A program made the translations under genes and the position numbers. Below are positions 1 to 11,177 of a stretch of 64,000 bases of DNA, piece by piece. The notes beneath the pieces were generated by a model that saw only the letters and a program-made list of their open reading frames with translations, was not told where the DNA came from and made no database searches. The stretch lies in the NCBI GenBank assembly GCA_037043015.1, contig CM073323.1:9421758-9485757 (forward strand). The letters are read 5' to 3'. Source of the stretch: Bryum argenteum (taxonomy: Eukaryota; Streptophyta; Bryopsida; Bryales; Bryaceae). Every line of letters starts with the position of its first letter. Within the stretch, counting starts at the first letter, position 1.

Positions 1-2
1 AT

Positions 3-77
<75 letters not shown>

Positions 78-181
78 TTCATTTATTTATTTATTCATTT
101 ATTTATTTATTCATTTATTTATTCATTTATTTATTCATTTATTTATTTATTATTTATTTATTTATTCATTTATTTATTTAT
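1..181. repeat. ATTT tetranucleotide microsatellite
   Basis: The first 180 bases are a nearly unbroken ATTT array, with a few ATTC variant units after about position 79. It runs off the left edge, so its full length is unknown. Variant units in the right half suggest an older, less homogenised end. Confidence 0.97.
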
Positions 182-252
182 TTTTCCTCAAAAAACAAAG
201 AACGAATTTCAAAATATCTATTTCTGGCAGACAAACCTTATTTTTTCAAAAC

Positions 253-254
<2 letters not shown>

Positions 255-283
<29 letters not shown>
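255..283. repeat. AT dinucleotide microsatellite
   Basis: About fourteen AT units in a row, just downstream of the ATTT array. No other function is visible. Confidence 0.95.
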
Positions 284-284
<1 letters not shown>

Positions 285-974
285 CACGTTCGTTGGGGAC
301 CAAACATGCTATGGTGGTAGAGTAGACCATTAGAAGAATCCAATCATTCTTAGCAATTTATGGTATTTTTAGAGGGAGGGAGTCTTTGTTTCTTAGTTCA
401 AAAATGAAGTGACACACAATTTTCTCGTACCAACACCCTTAATACTACAATAAATTTTACAAACAAACACACAAGTGGTAGAAGAACTTGACTGTGTTAC
501 TTCAGTTTGAGTAGCTATACGTCCAATTGAGACCTCCACTAAAACCAAAATTGTGATTGACATGTTATTTGGGGTTGTCTCTACCGCTGGAGAAGCTCAA
601 GGCTTTGGTCTCTAGCTTTCTCTCAAACTCCATCAAGGCAGCTTCGTTTTATCATTCAGTGCATGTAAATTGCCACCCCTATTTTTCCCTAGAGTACGAG
701 AAGTCGGTGGCGATAGAACACTTGCGACTCAGACTCTTTGGAAAATGTATGATGATATTATGTCACCGTGTTCGCACTGATCAGTAAAAGGAGACCTGCT
801 CCCGCGTCGGCGAGTTTGTGTACTTCCGAATTCTGAGGTAAAAATCTGCACGTGACAACTTTCCATCGTTCGGTGGTTGATAAGTTAAGCGCGATCACTG
901 GACTGATTACTCAATTCTCAAAAATCATGTCGTTTCAAAGTTCTCTTTGGGCTGCCCCTCATGGATGGATTGAG
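284..974. other. Intergenic, no supported gene
   Basis: Mixed-composition sequence between the microsatellites and the foldback. A 76-codon open frame at 557-787 has no recognisable domain, no splice context and no homology I can name, so it is not called. Confidence 0.6.
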
Positions 975-2313
975 ACGGAAAGAATGTCCGTGGCGACGGA
1001 AAGGAAGGCGGCAGCGTGCACCTCAGCGGTGATGGCATCGTCAGTGTTGTTGTCATTGTTGGAAGCGGAAAACAACGAGCGGGCGGCGAGGGGTGTGGGT
1101 AGCCAATGGTTTGTGCAAGTAGTTGCTGTTGAAGGCAGCAGCCCCGGTGGAGCGGAGGAGGGCGAATGGTGATGGTGAGTCTTCCACTCGTGGCGTGAGT
1201 GGAGCGCGGAGCGATGAAGCGACACGAGAAGAGGCTCCAGTCATGCCATTGCTGTGGTCGCCATGGCCAAGGAAGAAAGGATCGCCAGGCGATTTTCAGT
1301 GAAAGAGAGACCATGGGAGGTGCAGGGATGCGAGGCGGAAGACCATGCAAGTGCAAAGTGGACACAGGGGATAGCGCCCGATGCTCGGGGGGCGGCGGCG
1401 CGGTCGGCCGGCCTGGCAGCGAGGAGAGTTCTTGTCATCCAAGCCACGGCGTCTGCCGAGAGTCGTATTTTATCCATAGAAAAGCAAAGAGAGCACACCC
1501 CATAAGGATCGGCGGGGTGGTGTGTGTCGTGAGTAAAACGCGCTCCTCGTCGGACGCGAGATATCTCGGCGGCGGCGGCGGCAGTATGCCGAGCGGGGAA
1601 GGGAGATGCGGATGTGGGGCTCCGGGCGTAGGGCTGCGGAGGCGTGTTGAGGGCTGCCCGCTCCAAACATTGGAGTCATTGCTGGGATCCGTCCGGGAGG
1701 ATGGATTGCGGCGATGTTAGAGTGGAGGGCATCGTGTCGGGCGGGCAACCGAGCGGCGTTCACTTCCCACTCTGTGTAGTGGAGGGATCACGGGCTTGAA
1801 TGTCCTCTTGAGATCACCCTTCCTGGCTAGCTCCCACAAACCGTCTCCCCTTTTGTTGCTCGACGGTCCTATGTTCACATCGCTCTTATTCACGGCCGCT
1901 TAGGATTACGAAGCACTTTACGTGCTTGAGATTCCTCCTCGATCAAATTCCCCTAAATTTCTATACCGTTAAGATCCAAATAAGCATGCGATTTCGAAAC
2001 TAAAGGCATGAGTCATGTATTCCTATCCACCGTTACTACGTTCATCAAAGCGTTCCCAAAAACAAAGAATCGGACGACGAAAGCTTTGATAAAAGCCATG
2101 GACAGATATCATACACAATGGTGTGCATGTGAGAGTTCTTTGCTAGATCATCTCGCACACAGCCTGTTTGTTTAGTTTGGAACGCAAGAAGGTCTGTGAA
2201 AGTCAGTGAAAGTCAACCAATTTTTAGCGAGGCTACAATTTGGTTCGTTCTAAACACTGCCCAACACAAAATTCTTAAATTCTTGCCATGTTTGTATTTG
2301 AAGCTTTGTAGAA
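975..2313 (+). repeat. Foldback left arm
   Basis: The arm ends at the inner junction ...AAGCTTTGTAGAA, whose reverse complement starts the right arm at 2718. Inner-arm identity is high by eye. The central part (1020-1280) has no partner in the right arm. Confidence 0.85.
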
Positions 2314-2717
2314 AAAAGCCGATGAGACCAATTGAAGATCTCTAAAATGTATATAAACCATAACTTACCAAACTTCTGGTAAAAGAAAAGAAAAACATGA
2401 TAAAGTTACTTTTTGCGATTATTGTAGCCACTCAAAATTCGGCATCGACGAGAAAATGGTTGATTGGGCGCTTAGGGGTTAATTCTCCGTGGACATACAG
2501 TTTTAAGCTTTTGGAAATGTAGGACCTTGTGATTCTAATTCGAGGGAACAACGACCGCTACAGGACGTTATACGAAGACTTTGAGGTTGGAGTGAATGTT
2601 GATCACAGAGTATGTTCTGAATATCAAGTTTGTTCCGAATATCTCAATTATCGTTCTTCAAGTATATTATTTCTTTGATTCTTGCTCCCAATTGATAGTA
2701 TATATTTCATTCAACAA
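2314..2717. other. Foldback loop
   Basis: The unpaired 404-bp spacer is AT-rich. A 61-codon frame at 2596-2781 spans the loop/arm junction and resembles nothing known. If both arms were transcribed as one RNA, this would be the loop of a hairpin over 1 kb long (inference). Confidence 0.7.
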
Positions 2718-3830
2718 TTCTACAAAGCTTCAAATACAAACATGGCAAGAATTTAAGAATTTTGTGTTGGGCAGTGTTTAGAACGAACCAAATTGTAGCC
2801 TCGCTAAAAATTGGTTGACTTTCACTGACTTTCACAGACCTTCTTGCGTTCCAAACTAAACAAACAGGCTGTGTGCAGATGATCTAGCAGCAACTCTCAC
2901 ATGCACACCATTGTGTATGATACTGTCCATGGCTTTTATCAAAGCTTTCGTCGTCCAGTTGCTGTTTTTGGGAACGCTTTGATGAACGTAGTAACGGTGG
3001 ATAGGAATACCACAGCTCATGCCTTTAGTTCTGAACTGCATGCTTCGCTGGATCTTAACTGGTATAGAAATTTAGGGGGAATTTGATCGAGGAGGAATCT
3101 CAAGTACGTAAAGTGCTTCGTAATCCTAAGCAGCCGTGAATAAGAGCGATGTGAACATAGGACCGTCGAGCAACAAAAGGGGAGACGGTTTGTGGGAGCT
3201 AGCCAGGAAGGGTGATCTGAAGAGGACATTCAAGCCCGTAATCCCTCCACTACACAGAGTGGGAAGTGAACGCTGCTCGGTTGCCCGCCTGACACGATGC
3301 CCTCCACTCTAACACTGCCGCAATCCATCCCTCCGGACGGATCCCAGCAATGACTCCAATGTTTGGAGCGGGCAGGCCCTCAACACGCCTCCGCAGGCCC
3401 TACGCCTGGAGCCCCACATCCGCATCTCCCTTCCCCCGCTCGGGTTACAGGCGGCCGCTGCCCCGCCCAGATATCTGCGTCCTGACGAGGAGCGCGTTTT
3501 ACTCACGACACACACCACCCCGCCGATCCTTATGGGGTGTGCTCTCTTTGCTTTTCTATGGATAAAATACAGCTCTCGACAGACGCTGCGGCTTGGATGA
3601 CAAGAACTCTCCTCGTCGTCTGGGCCGACCGCGCCCGCCCACCTTCGAGCACTAGCACTATCCCCTGTGTCCACTTTGCACTTGTATGGCCTTCCGCCTC
3701 GCATCCCTGCAGCTCCCATGGTCTCTCTTTCACTGAAAATCGCCTTGCGGTTGCCGAGGTGCACGCTGCCGCCATCCCCCTTCCTCCCTTCCCTTCCGTC
3801 GCCACCATTGCCACGGACATTCTTTTCCCG
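2718..3830 (-). repeat. Foldback right arm
   Basis: Reverse complement of the left arm. The outer end is around 3810-3830, where the reverse of CCACGGACATTCTTTTC matches the left arm near 977-995. Confidence 0.85.
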
Positions 3831-4344
3831 TCCCCCTCCTCCCTGCAATGGCTAGCTGAATGAGTGCATTCCGCCAGTTACGATAATGCCCAGTGACTTC
3901 TCAGAGGTTAGTTTCGAGTACTTGTTGGAACCAGATGCTGGACCAAGAAATTAACTGGAATTGCTCTGTGATCAACGATTCAGCATGAATGCGCCCGTAA
4001 TTCGAGGTGCAGTCCTCAATGAAACTGATGAAACTTTGAAAATTGCTCAGAAAGTGCTTGGATTACCAGCACTCAGGCAAAAAGCGTCAGTTGCCTCTAC
4101 CAGCCTCTATCGACGAAAATGTCTCACAGGTGATTATGCTGTTGAGTGATTGAATGGTTTTAGCGGATGTGTGATCTCGAGTTCTCGCTGTCGTAGATTA
4201 TGCATACTACGGTATTATATTTTTTTCGCGTGGAATCTGGGATATTGTCTTCAAATTGCACCGAGGAATGGCAATTTTGGACTGCCTGACGTAAACGTAC
4301 ACTAAGATCTATTCAGGGATTCAACTAATTCCGCATGCATGCAG
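3831..4344. other. Intergenic, possible lost or undetected exon
   Basis: A 62-codon frame at 3961-4149 ends next to a fair donor (CACAG/GTGATT near 4130), but its splice phase does not suit the DUF1995-like exon that follows. I cannot name its product. Confidence 0.35.
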
Positions 4345-4434
4345 GCGAGACGAGCCATTAATGACGGCAACACGAGAATGATGTTAGAAATCATTCTTCC
4401 TCTCATTGGTGCAACGGATCTTGATGATTGGCAG
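4345..4434 (+). pseudogene. Orphan exon resembling DUF1995 (LPA3-like) protein
   Basis: The 30 codons between a good acceptor (CATGCAG/GCG) and a plausible donor (TGGCAG/GTTCGC) read ARRAINDG...MMLEIILPLIGATDLDDWQ. In the chloroplast DUF1995 family (LPA3 and relatives) a similar segment, with LPLxGATDLDDW followed by a PGG-containing stretch, forms the start of the domain; this is recalled family knowledge. I could not find the expected next exon within 1.5 kb, nor a transit-peptide exon upstream, where the foldback lies. A short stretch after an acceptor at about 5280 (DGGQVMTQ...) might be a second remnant, but it is very weak. It is most likely a gene fragment left by rearrangement. A gene with long introns cannot be excluded. 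Confidence 0.4.
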
Positions 4435-6018
4435 GTTCGCTCTATCAAACTTGCATCTTCTTTATGGCTCTGCTCCTCGGTTCGTCTCATTTTGGCCCTG
4501 AATCCCTTCCGGAGAGCTCTGTTCTCGCAAGAATTGTCCATCCATCCCATCCATTTTTGACCATAAGAATGGCATGTGAAAAATCAATGGATTGGAAATC
4601 CAAACGGTGAGATTGTGCTTTAAAACCTTATTTACATGTACACAACACAAAACTCGTAAAATCTCAAGTTTTGGTGATTTTTTGAAGTTTCTTGCAATTC
4701 AATTGATTTTGGGCAGTACCTAAAGTCAGGATTTGCTTGAGAAAGACCATTTTCTCACATGGCCAGCTCTATGTTGCTTTTTCACGCTCAACATCTATAG
4801 AAAACGTGACTATACTTCTAGACGATGACTATGTAGAAGAGTCTGAGGTCCGAGGACCGAATCATGCGCAATATTGTCTATACTGAGACACTGCATTGAG
4901 CTTGCACAATAGTGTTGGATTTGAGTTTTGAGCAAGACTTGAGATTTTGATAACTATAGCACTTATTAGGATATATGTAATTAAAACACCACAAGACTAC
5001 GTTATCATTATTTGTTCCTAGTTCCCATCCTCCGCTCTCAGTTCCTATCCTTTGTTCCTCGTTCCTAGGTCCCATGTTTACTTCATCCCCCTTCACTTAT
5101 TCTTTCCTCGTTATTATATTCTTAATGTCTAATAAATTCTTCATAACAATTATATACCACTTATGGAAACTCTTCAAAATCTTTAGAACTCTTCATACCA
5201 TGTATACATGACCAAATGATGATGACCATGACCATGCAATGCCAAGGACATAGAGACAAATCGTGTTCGTTTATCTACAGAGATGGAGGACAAGTTATGA
5301 CACAGCCTGCGCTCCAAACGTTGGGAAAACAAGAATGGAAGACCTAGAGACTTTCTCCATTATTGATTATGAATTTATTCTTTCACTTAATTGATTTGAA
5401 ATACTTAATTGTGAACGATTCAAAAACATGAAGTACAACTACTCATACAAATTGGCCCGAAGGACTTTACACATGGGAGAATTGGCATGTACTTTATTAA
5501 TTGTCTAATGTGTTCTCCAAGCGGCTCATTGAATCAATTGAACTCAAAATATAAGTGAATCGGCTTATAGATTTGTTGGATTTATAGATTACGTTCTTAG
5601 AGCATTCCCACTCATCCTGAAAAACGGATGAACTCAACTTATATTGTGAGTGACGGCCCTCAAAAGTGCCCCACCCATCCTGCAAAACGGATGAACTCAA
5701 AAACTGTCGAAAACATCAACAATAAGCTCAGGATCGAAAATTATAACTGATCGGGGGAAGAAACTAGCAACCCATATAATTCTCAGTTCAATCCAACGTC
5801 TGAACAATGCAACGAAATGGCAATAATTTCTACGATTCCCTCTTTTACACACTCATGCTGAAGCAATAGACCTCGCGACAGTGATCAAATACTATTTTAC
5901 AGCCACAGATCACAGCTTCGCGGAATAATTTACAAAGAAGTCGAAGCGAAAATTGATCGTAATAACAAGAATGATCGAGGGAGAAAATCTCTGAGTGGAG
6001 GAGAGGTGAGGAAGATCG
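4435..6018. other. Intergenic with a 30-bp direct repeat
   Basis: No supported gene. Near-identical 30-bp copies at 5607-5636 and 5671-5700 (63-64 bp apart) each contain CATCCTG and CGGATG, which pair as a small hairpin. The short ORF across them on the minus strand simply reflects this duplication. Confidence 0.6.
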
Positions 6019-8160
6019 TCATCGCTGTCGAGATGATTGCGATGCCTGCGATAATGACCTTCCAACTGCAGCAACAACAACAACGAAAGAAAGATCAGAT
6101 GCATACAACGCACGAAAGAATGATCGGTTGTGGTACGACAGAAAGATTGAGCGAGAACGAGGAAGGGAGACGTACATTCGGAGTTGTTGCGGACGACGAC
6201 GATGGACAGGGGAGCTTTGTTAGGAGGAAGGGCGAGGCGCATCTTGTAGAGCTTGGCACTCATAGGATTCCGCATGCACAGGATGATATCTTCGTTGATT
6301 CCGGTGACGTGCTGCACCTCCGCTTTTAATTCGTCAACGGTGCTGCCCTGAAACATGAAATTGCCGAAACTCTCATCATCGTGAGCCAGGACTTCCCCAT
6401 CGTCTTCCGCCACCGAGTAGAAAATGCGGCGAATGTCGGGTGACTTCACTTTCTGGCTCCCAGAGACATCTGAATTCCTGTGAACGATTAACTGGCGAGA
6501 GGCCGGCGTTGGGTCTGGTGAGGAATCGTCGTTGTCGTGTGTACGGTACCCTCGAGCTCTGTCTCGCTCCAAGTCGTAATCTCCCCGCCCCCGCGCAGAC
6601 GGAATGCTGCGCGGGGGCGGGCTATCATACGTCTCATGAGACGGCGACGCGCGTCCGCGTGGCGGCGGGCTTTCATCGTACGTCGATGGGCTCTCGTCGT
6701 ACCGTCGCGCCTCACCTCGCACGGATTCCGCTCGTCTTCTTGGTGGCAGGCTTTGTTCAGATGGGCTCTCGTCGTACCGCCGCGCCTCACCTCGTACGGA
6801 TTCCGGTCGTCTTCTTGGTGGCGGGCTTTGTTCCGATGGGCTCTCGTCGTACCGTCGCGCCTCACCTCGTACGGATTGCGGTCCTCTTCTTGGTGGCGGG
6901 CTTTGTTCCGATGGACTCTCGTAGGACCGTCGCACCTCACCTCGTACGGATTCTGGTCGTCTTCTTGGTGGCGGGCTTTGTTCCGATGGGCTCTCGTGGG
7001 ACCGTCGCACCTCACCTCGTACGGATTCTGGTCGTCTTCTTGGTGGCGGGCTTTGTTCCGATGGGCTCTCGTAAGACCGTCGCACCTCACCTCGTACGGA
7101 TTCCGCTCGTCTTCTTGGTGGCGGGCTTTGTTCCGATGGGCTCTCGTCGTACCGTCGCGCCTCACCTCGCACGGACTCCGGTCGCCTTCTCGGTGGCGGA
7201 CTTTGTTCCGTTTGCGGTGGAGTTCGCCTTCTCGGTGGCGGGCTTTGTTCCGTTTGCGGTGGAGTTCGCCACCTCGGCGGTGGGCTTTGTTCCTTCTGCG
7301 GTGGTGTGCGTCTCCTCGGCGGTGGACTTTGCTCTTTTTGTGATGTTGTGCGCCACCGTGGTGGCGGGCTATTAGCAACCGGCGACGCTGGCTCAGATGG
7401 GGACGAGCTTTCCACGGCTGCTGGAGGAATTACAATTTTCGGAGGCGCAACTTTCGTGAATGCGTGAGGCTTTGGGATGTTTGGCAATGGAACGTCATCG
7501 TCTGAGCTTTCTGGCTCCGGCTGTGGTGGCGCCTTTGGTGGTGGCGGCGACACTTTGTGCTGTGATGCATTCGACTGCTTGCAAGAAACAAATCAAAATT
7601 TGAGTATTCGCTGGCCCGTACAATGCGAACGGGCAGGACAATCAATCACAGAGAAGAGAGCATACCGTGCGTGGCGACACTCCACTACTGGGCGGCATCG
7701 ATGTAGGATCCCGTTTCCTCACGACTTCGACCTCCCAGAGAATGAGCTGCTGGTTCATGGACAGCACGGGCACGTCATGAGTGATGGAGTTTCGGTACGG
7801 CGGCACGGAGATTCCGGCACGCAGGAAATTGTTCCCTTTCGCCCTCAGCTTCACGAACGTCCCCTCAGCCACAGGCTCCCACTCTAGAGACGAATCCGCT
7901 TTCGACGCCTTGCTTTGCATCACCTTCTTCCCCGTCAGACCCATAAGAAAAGAGTAATCCGACGCCATGAGGTAATAGTCATACACACTCTTCAGCCGAA
8001 TGGCGTTCCTCTCCGGCACGACCTCCACTCGCCAGATCACCCCGTAAGTATCCTTCCCTCTCTTCTGCGACACCGATTTACGATCCTCCGCCGCCCACAC
8101 GTACTTCCCCGTGTGGCAGGCGGACAGACGCACCGAATACGCGTCCCTAAAGAACTCCAT
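6019..8160 (-). CDS. DUF569 (actin-crosslinking-like) protein with a large Pro/Arg-rich repeat insert
   Basis: Spliced minus-strand gene: exon 1 8160-7666, exon 2 7577-6176 (alternative acceptor three bases further on), exon 3 6065-6019, giving about 647 residues. Without the last splice, the frame stays open to 5910. Residues 1-165 form the DUF569/fascin-like beta-trefoil region (MEFFRDAYSVRLSACHTGKY..., IWRVEVV, LILWEVEVV). The C-terminal part near residues 525-620 (RRIFYSVAEDDGEV..., VDELKAEVQHVTGI, KLYKMRLALPPN) is the ubiquitin-like module that closes plant DUF569 proteins. Between them lie about four 14-residue units (QSPPPRRRTPPQ) and seven 25-residue units (QSPPPRRRPESVRGE...RRYDESP), which is unusual. 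The start is the first ATG that places the DUF569 fold at the N terminus. Family role is poorly known; F-actin binding is inferred from the fold. Confidence 0.85.
6686..7210 (-). repeat. 75-bp coding minisatellite, seven copies
   Basis: The motif GATGGGCTCTCGT recurs every 75 bp near 6686, 6761, 6836, 6911, 6986, 7061 and 7136. The unit length is a multiple of three, so copies add or drop 25 residues without changing frame. GC content is high, so opposite-strand frames are open too. Confidence 0.93.
7193..7360 (-). repeat. 42-bp coding minisatellite, about four copies
   Basis: A shorter unit (CGGTGGCGGACTTTGTTCC and variants) repeats every 42 bp directly next to the 75-bp array and encodes 14-residue QSPPPRRRTPPQ-type units. 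The 75-bp unit shares its first part, so the longer unit may have grown from the shorter one. Confidence 0.8.
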
Positions 8161-9362
8161 GCCAGACCCTCCCTCCAATTCCCTACTACCCAAATCACAC
8201 CACCACAAATTAACCTAGGTCACACAAACCAAAACCCAACACTCCTTCTCATGAACAGCAACAACCAAACCCCAAATTCACACGAATCTCATGAACTAAG
8301 CAACCTCACCTCAATCCACGAAAACCAGACCTCAAATTCGGTGCTACCACTGTCCAATTCAAAACGCAGATCAACTCACACCAAACCCCAATCTCTTCAG
8401 AATCTTCAAAATCAAACACTCACCAGAAGGGTCAGCAGAAGACGAAGGGTCGATTCAACGAATCCGCTTACGATTTTAACCTGAATCCGGCGCCTTACGC
8501 AACACACTACCAGCTAGAGCCTAGAATCAGTCCTGCTAGGGATCGGTACCGATTTAATACAAGATACCCTAACGGAAGAGAAGGGAGTGGCTGGCTGGCT
8601 GCAGGAATTGAGCTGAGTGGGGAACTGAATTGACTACGTCGGTGTGGGGGGCTGGACGAAAAGAGCGCAAAGAGAAAGGAAGCAGCTTTGAAGAGAGATC
8701 CTGGTTCGTTCCTTCAACGAGGCTCGGGGCTCCGACGCGGCCCTGCTTGTCAGGTCGTCGTCGCCCACGCGTCCGCTACGTTAGCGCGGCGCACCTTCGT
8801 GGCGCCCACTATTATATTACGATGCAATCGCGCAACGCAGACAGGGTGCCTCCTGGGGGCGGGGGCTAGTCGGCCGGGGCCGGTGCCCTCCGCTAGCTTA
8901 TCTTACTCTTATCAGTGTCTGTATTGCATACTAATCTAATGTTTAGCAAACATTCCTCCTACTCACTAGCTTTTACCAACTCCACCACCACCACAACCTA
9001 GTGTTGTTGAGCACTTTACCTTTCCTTGGGAAAGGAAAACAAACATTCCGTGACGGAACCTGAATACTGGGTGGAATGATTCCTGTATTTGCCTTTGACT
9101 GATGAATGACTTTCCTGTGATGATGGTGATCCTTATTGCCTTGAAATTGTGATTATTCCGGGTGTTTCCTCACTTCTGTCAAAATGGCATTTTGTTACAT
9201 CGAACCTTGCATCTGTATGAGTGATTTTTGTGCTTTCTAAGTAGGTTGGGGTTGTAGATAACCTTGTAGGAGGTTGCAAGCTCATCAGTGATTGGTTCAT
9301 TCATGATGTGTTCAAGTTTTAAAAGGTGTTTGTGATCCTATTTTGGGTAGTTTGATTCAGAC
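8161..9362. other. Presumed DUF569 5' leader/promoter and intergenic
   Basis: No supported gene. 8161-8625 lies directly upstream of the DUF569 start and is probably its leader. 8730-8900 is a GC-rich patch that ends in G/C runs. Open frames here are short and without domains. Confidence 0.5.
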
Positions 9363-9798
9363 CCACGGGAGGGGTGATTGAGGGTTAATGAACACTCATT
9401 TATCATTGGATTGTACTAGAGTAGGTAATGTGGACCTACATTGGGAATAAGAACCACTCATTGAGTACTGAGTTGTTGGTACCACACAATATGTAGATGT
9501 AGACTGATTGGCCCCATGGGCGTTTAAGGATTAACGAACACTCATCCATCATTGGGTTGCTACTATAGTAGGTAGATGTGGACCTACATCGAGATTAATA
9601 ACCACATATTGAATACTCAGTTGATACTATAATATGTAGATGTGGATTGACTGACCCCATGGGCATTCAAGGGTTAATGAACACTCATCTATCATTGGGG
9701 TTGCCACTACAATAAGTAGATGTAGACCTTCATTGAGATTAATAACCACATATTGAATACTGAGTTGGTACTACAATGTGTACATGTGGACTGAGTGA
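9363..9798. repeat. Tandem array, about three copies of a 141-149-bp unit
   Basis: The phrase GGTTAATGAACACTCAT and its variants occur near 9382, 9531 and 9672. They are followed each time by TAGATGTGGACCTACAT, AATAACCACATATTGAATACT and TGACCCCATGGGC. Pieces of the unit reappear at about 10866-10891 and 11178-11195, so the array once continued there and has been split by insertions. Confidence 0.85.
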
Positions 9799-10865
9799 CT
9801 TAGGGCCACTTTACACTACGAACCAAGAGCCCTTTACACTTCAATCATGCTTTACACCGTTGACCGATTCCTTCTAAAATCTATGACTGGAGGGTACAAT
9901 GTTTTTGGTCCCATTTGGCTTTACACTAACTTGAAAAAGGAATATTACCACTATCTTTGAGGTCCCCAAAGTATGTTGAATTTTTGATAGTGAATAATGT
10001 TTTCATGGTCTCCTTGATCATAGTTGACACAAACTTAATGCCTCAACTCAGCTTCAAGGAGACCATGGGGCTCTAAAATCATTCATTGGCTAAATTTCAA
10101 TCATTTAAAAAGAAAGGAGGAAAAAGGGGAGGGTAAAGGAGAGAATGATGAGAATTTATATTAGAAGATCGAGCTTAAACTTGTCTTGGTCTAAATCTAC
10201 TTTCCACTACAAGAGTGACTAAGCCACTAAAAAATCCATTTGTGAATTATCATGGTCACAGCTCTTGGCCAAGAGACATGACTATGAAAATGATTTTAAC
10301 CCCTAAAGTCAAAAGCCCCCGAAACTGCCAAAACTCCTTAAAACCACCCTCTTTCCATGCAAGATGAAAATTTTCAACTTTAGACGTAATATATGCAACC
10401 GTAAGATCTTATACCTAAGTATCTCCATATATGTGCGTATCAAAAATTAGTTTCATTTCCTCACCAGTTGTGAATCATAACATTCAAAGTTGAAAACTAA
10501 AATAAAATTCCCTTGTGGCAAAACCGGTTCAAAGTTTTTAGTGAGCCCAAAAACCAATTTTTAAAGAGTAAATTTGTATTGCGGCTCTTCCAATTCTTGT
10601 TCCTAAGTGAGTTAGGAACATGTCCATGCAATTTTTACCCTCATGCGACCTATAAAACCTAAAGAAATGCTTGACTTCTCAATGTTGAAATTCAACTTTA
10701 GAGGCCCCTATTTGATAATAAAAATGGCATCGGAAGTTTTGAAGTTCCTGCAATCTTATTCATTTTGAGCAGATTTTGAGAATAAACCCTATATTTGGGT
10801 TGACTAGATCCCCAAACGACCTTTTCGACATTGGGGGTTAAAACAAGTCGCTTCTCTACGGATAT
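9799..10865. mobile_element. Insertion into the tandem array, possibly a truncated Harbinger-like element
   Basis: Array sequence stops at 9798 and resumes near 10866. The insert begins TTAGGGCCACTTTACACTA, closely like the end of the inverted-repeat element at 39724 (GGGCCTCTTTACACTAG). No matching right terminal repeat was found, so the right end may be lost. There is no coding region. Confidence 0.4.
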
Positions 10866-10891
10866 CTCTATTGAATACTGAGTTGGTACTA

Positions 10892-11177
10892 AGGTTGAGT
10901 GTCCTAAAAGCACCAACTTAAGAGAATTTTACCTATTTTTAGCACTAGTAAATTCAAAATAAAATTATGACCACATTTGAAATAGGTTTTCAGGAGGATT
11001 GCAAAAATTTGCAACATGTAATTCGCATTTGTGAATTTTATACAAAATTCCAAAGTGCTAAGTAAGATTTGACCCAATTGTGTTATAATACAAATGAGGT
11101 ACATCTGTATTTTCACAATCTACAAATGAGGTACAGAGCGCTATTGGGTCCCCTGGCGCTTTTAGGTAGTCCAACCG
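10892..11177. mobile_element. Small TIR element (MITE) with TA flanks
   Basis: The 286-bp segment is bounded by imperfect inverted repeats of about 21 bp: left GGTTGAGTGTCCTAAAAGC, and right, read in reverse, GGTTGGACTACCTAAAAGC. A TA lies on each side, and tandem-array sequence flanks it. It is non-coding. A TA target would suit a Tc1/mariner-type MITE. Confidence 0.5.

Larger units (their letters stand above)
975..3830. mobile_element. Large foldback element (long terminal inverted repeats around a 0.4-kb loop)
   Basis: Two long inverted arms are seen directly: 975-2313 and 2718-3830 are near reverse complements, separated by a 404-bp loop (2314-2717). The outermost third of each arm is GC-rich and the inner part is AT-rich, and the similarity runs through both. 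The left arm holds about 260 bp (roughly 1020-1280) that the right arm lacks. Open frames of 170-180 codons occur at matching places in both arms, but they are glycine/arginine-rich, frame-ambiguous and not convincing proteins. No transposase is recognisable in arms or loop. This could be a foldback/Mutator-like element with very long terminal repeats, or a segmental inverted duplication. I saw no clear target-site duplication. Confidence 0.8.

Noticed and set aside
1199-1720. 173-codon frame in the foldback left arm and its 179-codon partner in the right arm
   Set aside because: Gly/Arg/Ser-rich, several overlapping frames open at once because of high GC, and no recognisable domain.
2314-2717. 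Foldback hairpin as a microRNA precursor
   Set aside because: Arms of over 1 kb are far longer than any plant miRNA precursor, and no small conserved duplex stands out.
6440-7375. Long plus-strand open frames (311 and 268 codons) opposite the DUF569 gene
   Set aside because: They are mirror frames of the GC-rich coding minisatellites. They have no domains, and the minus strand carries clear DUF569 homology on both sides of the repeat.
9363-9798. Regular repeats considered as a CRISPR array
   Set aside because: Units are about 145 bp, whole-unit homologous and without unique spacers; the genome is eukaryotic.
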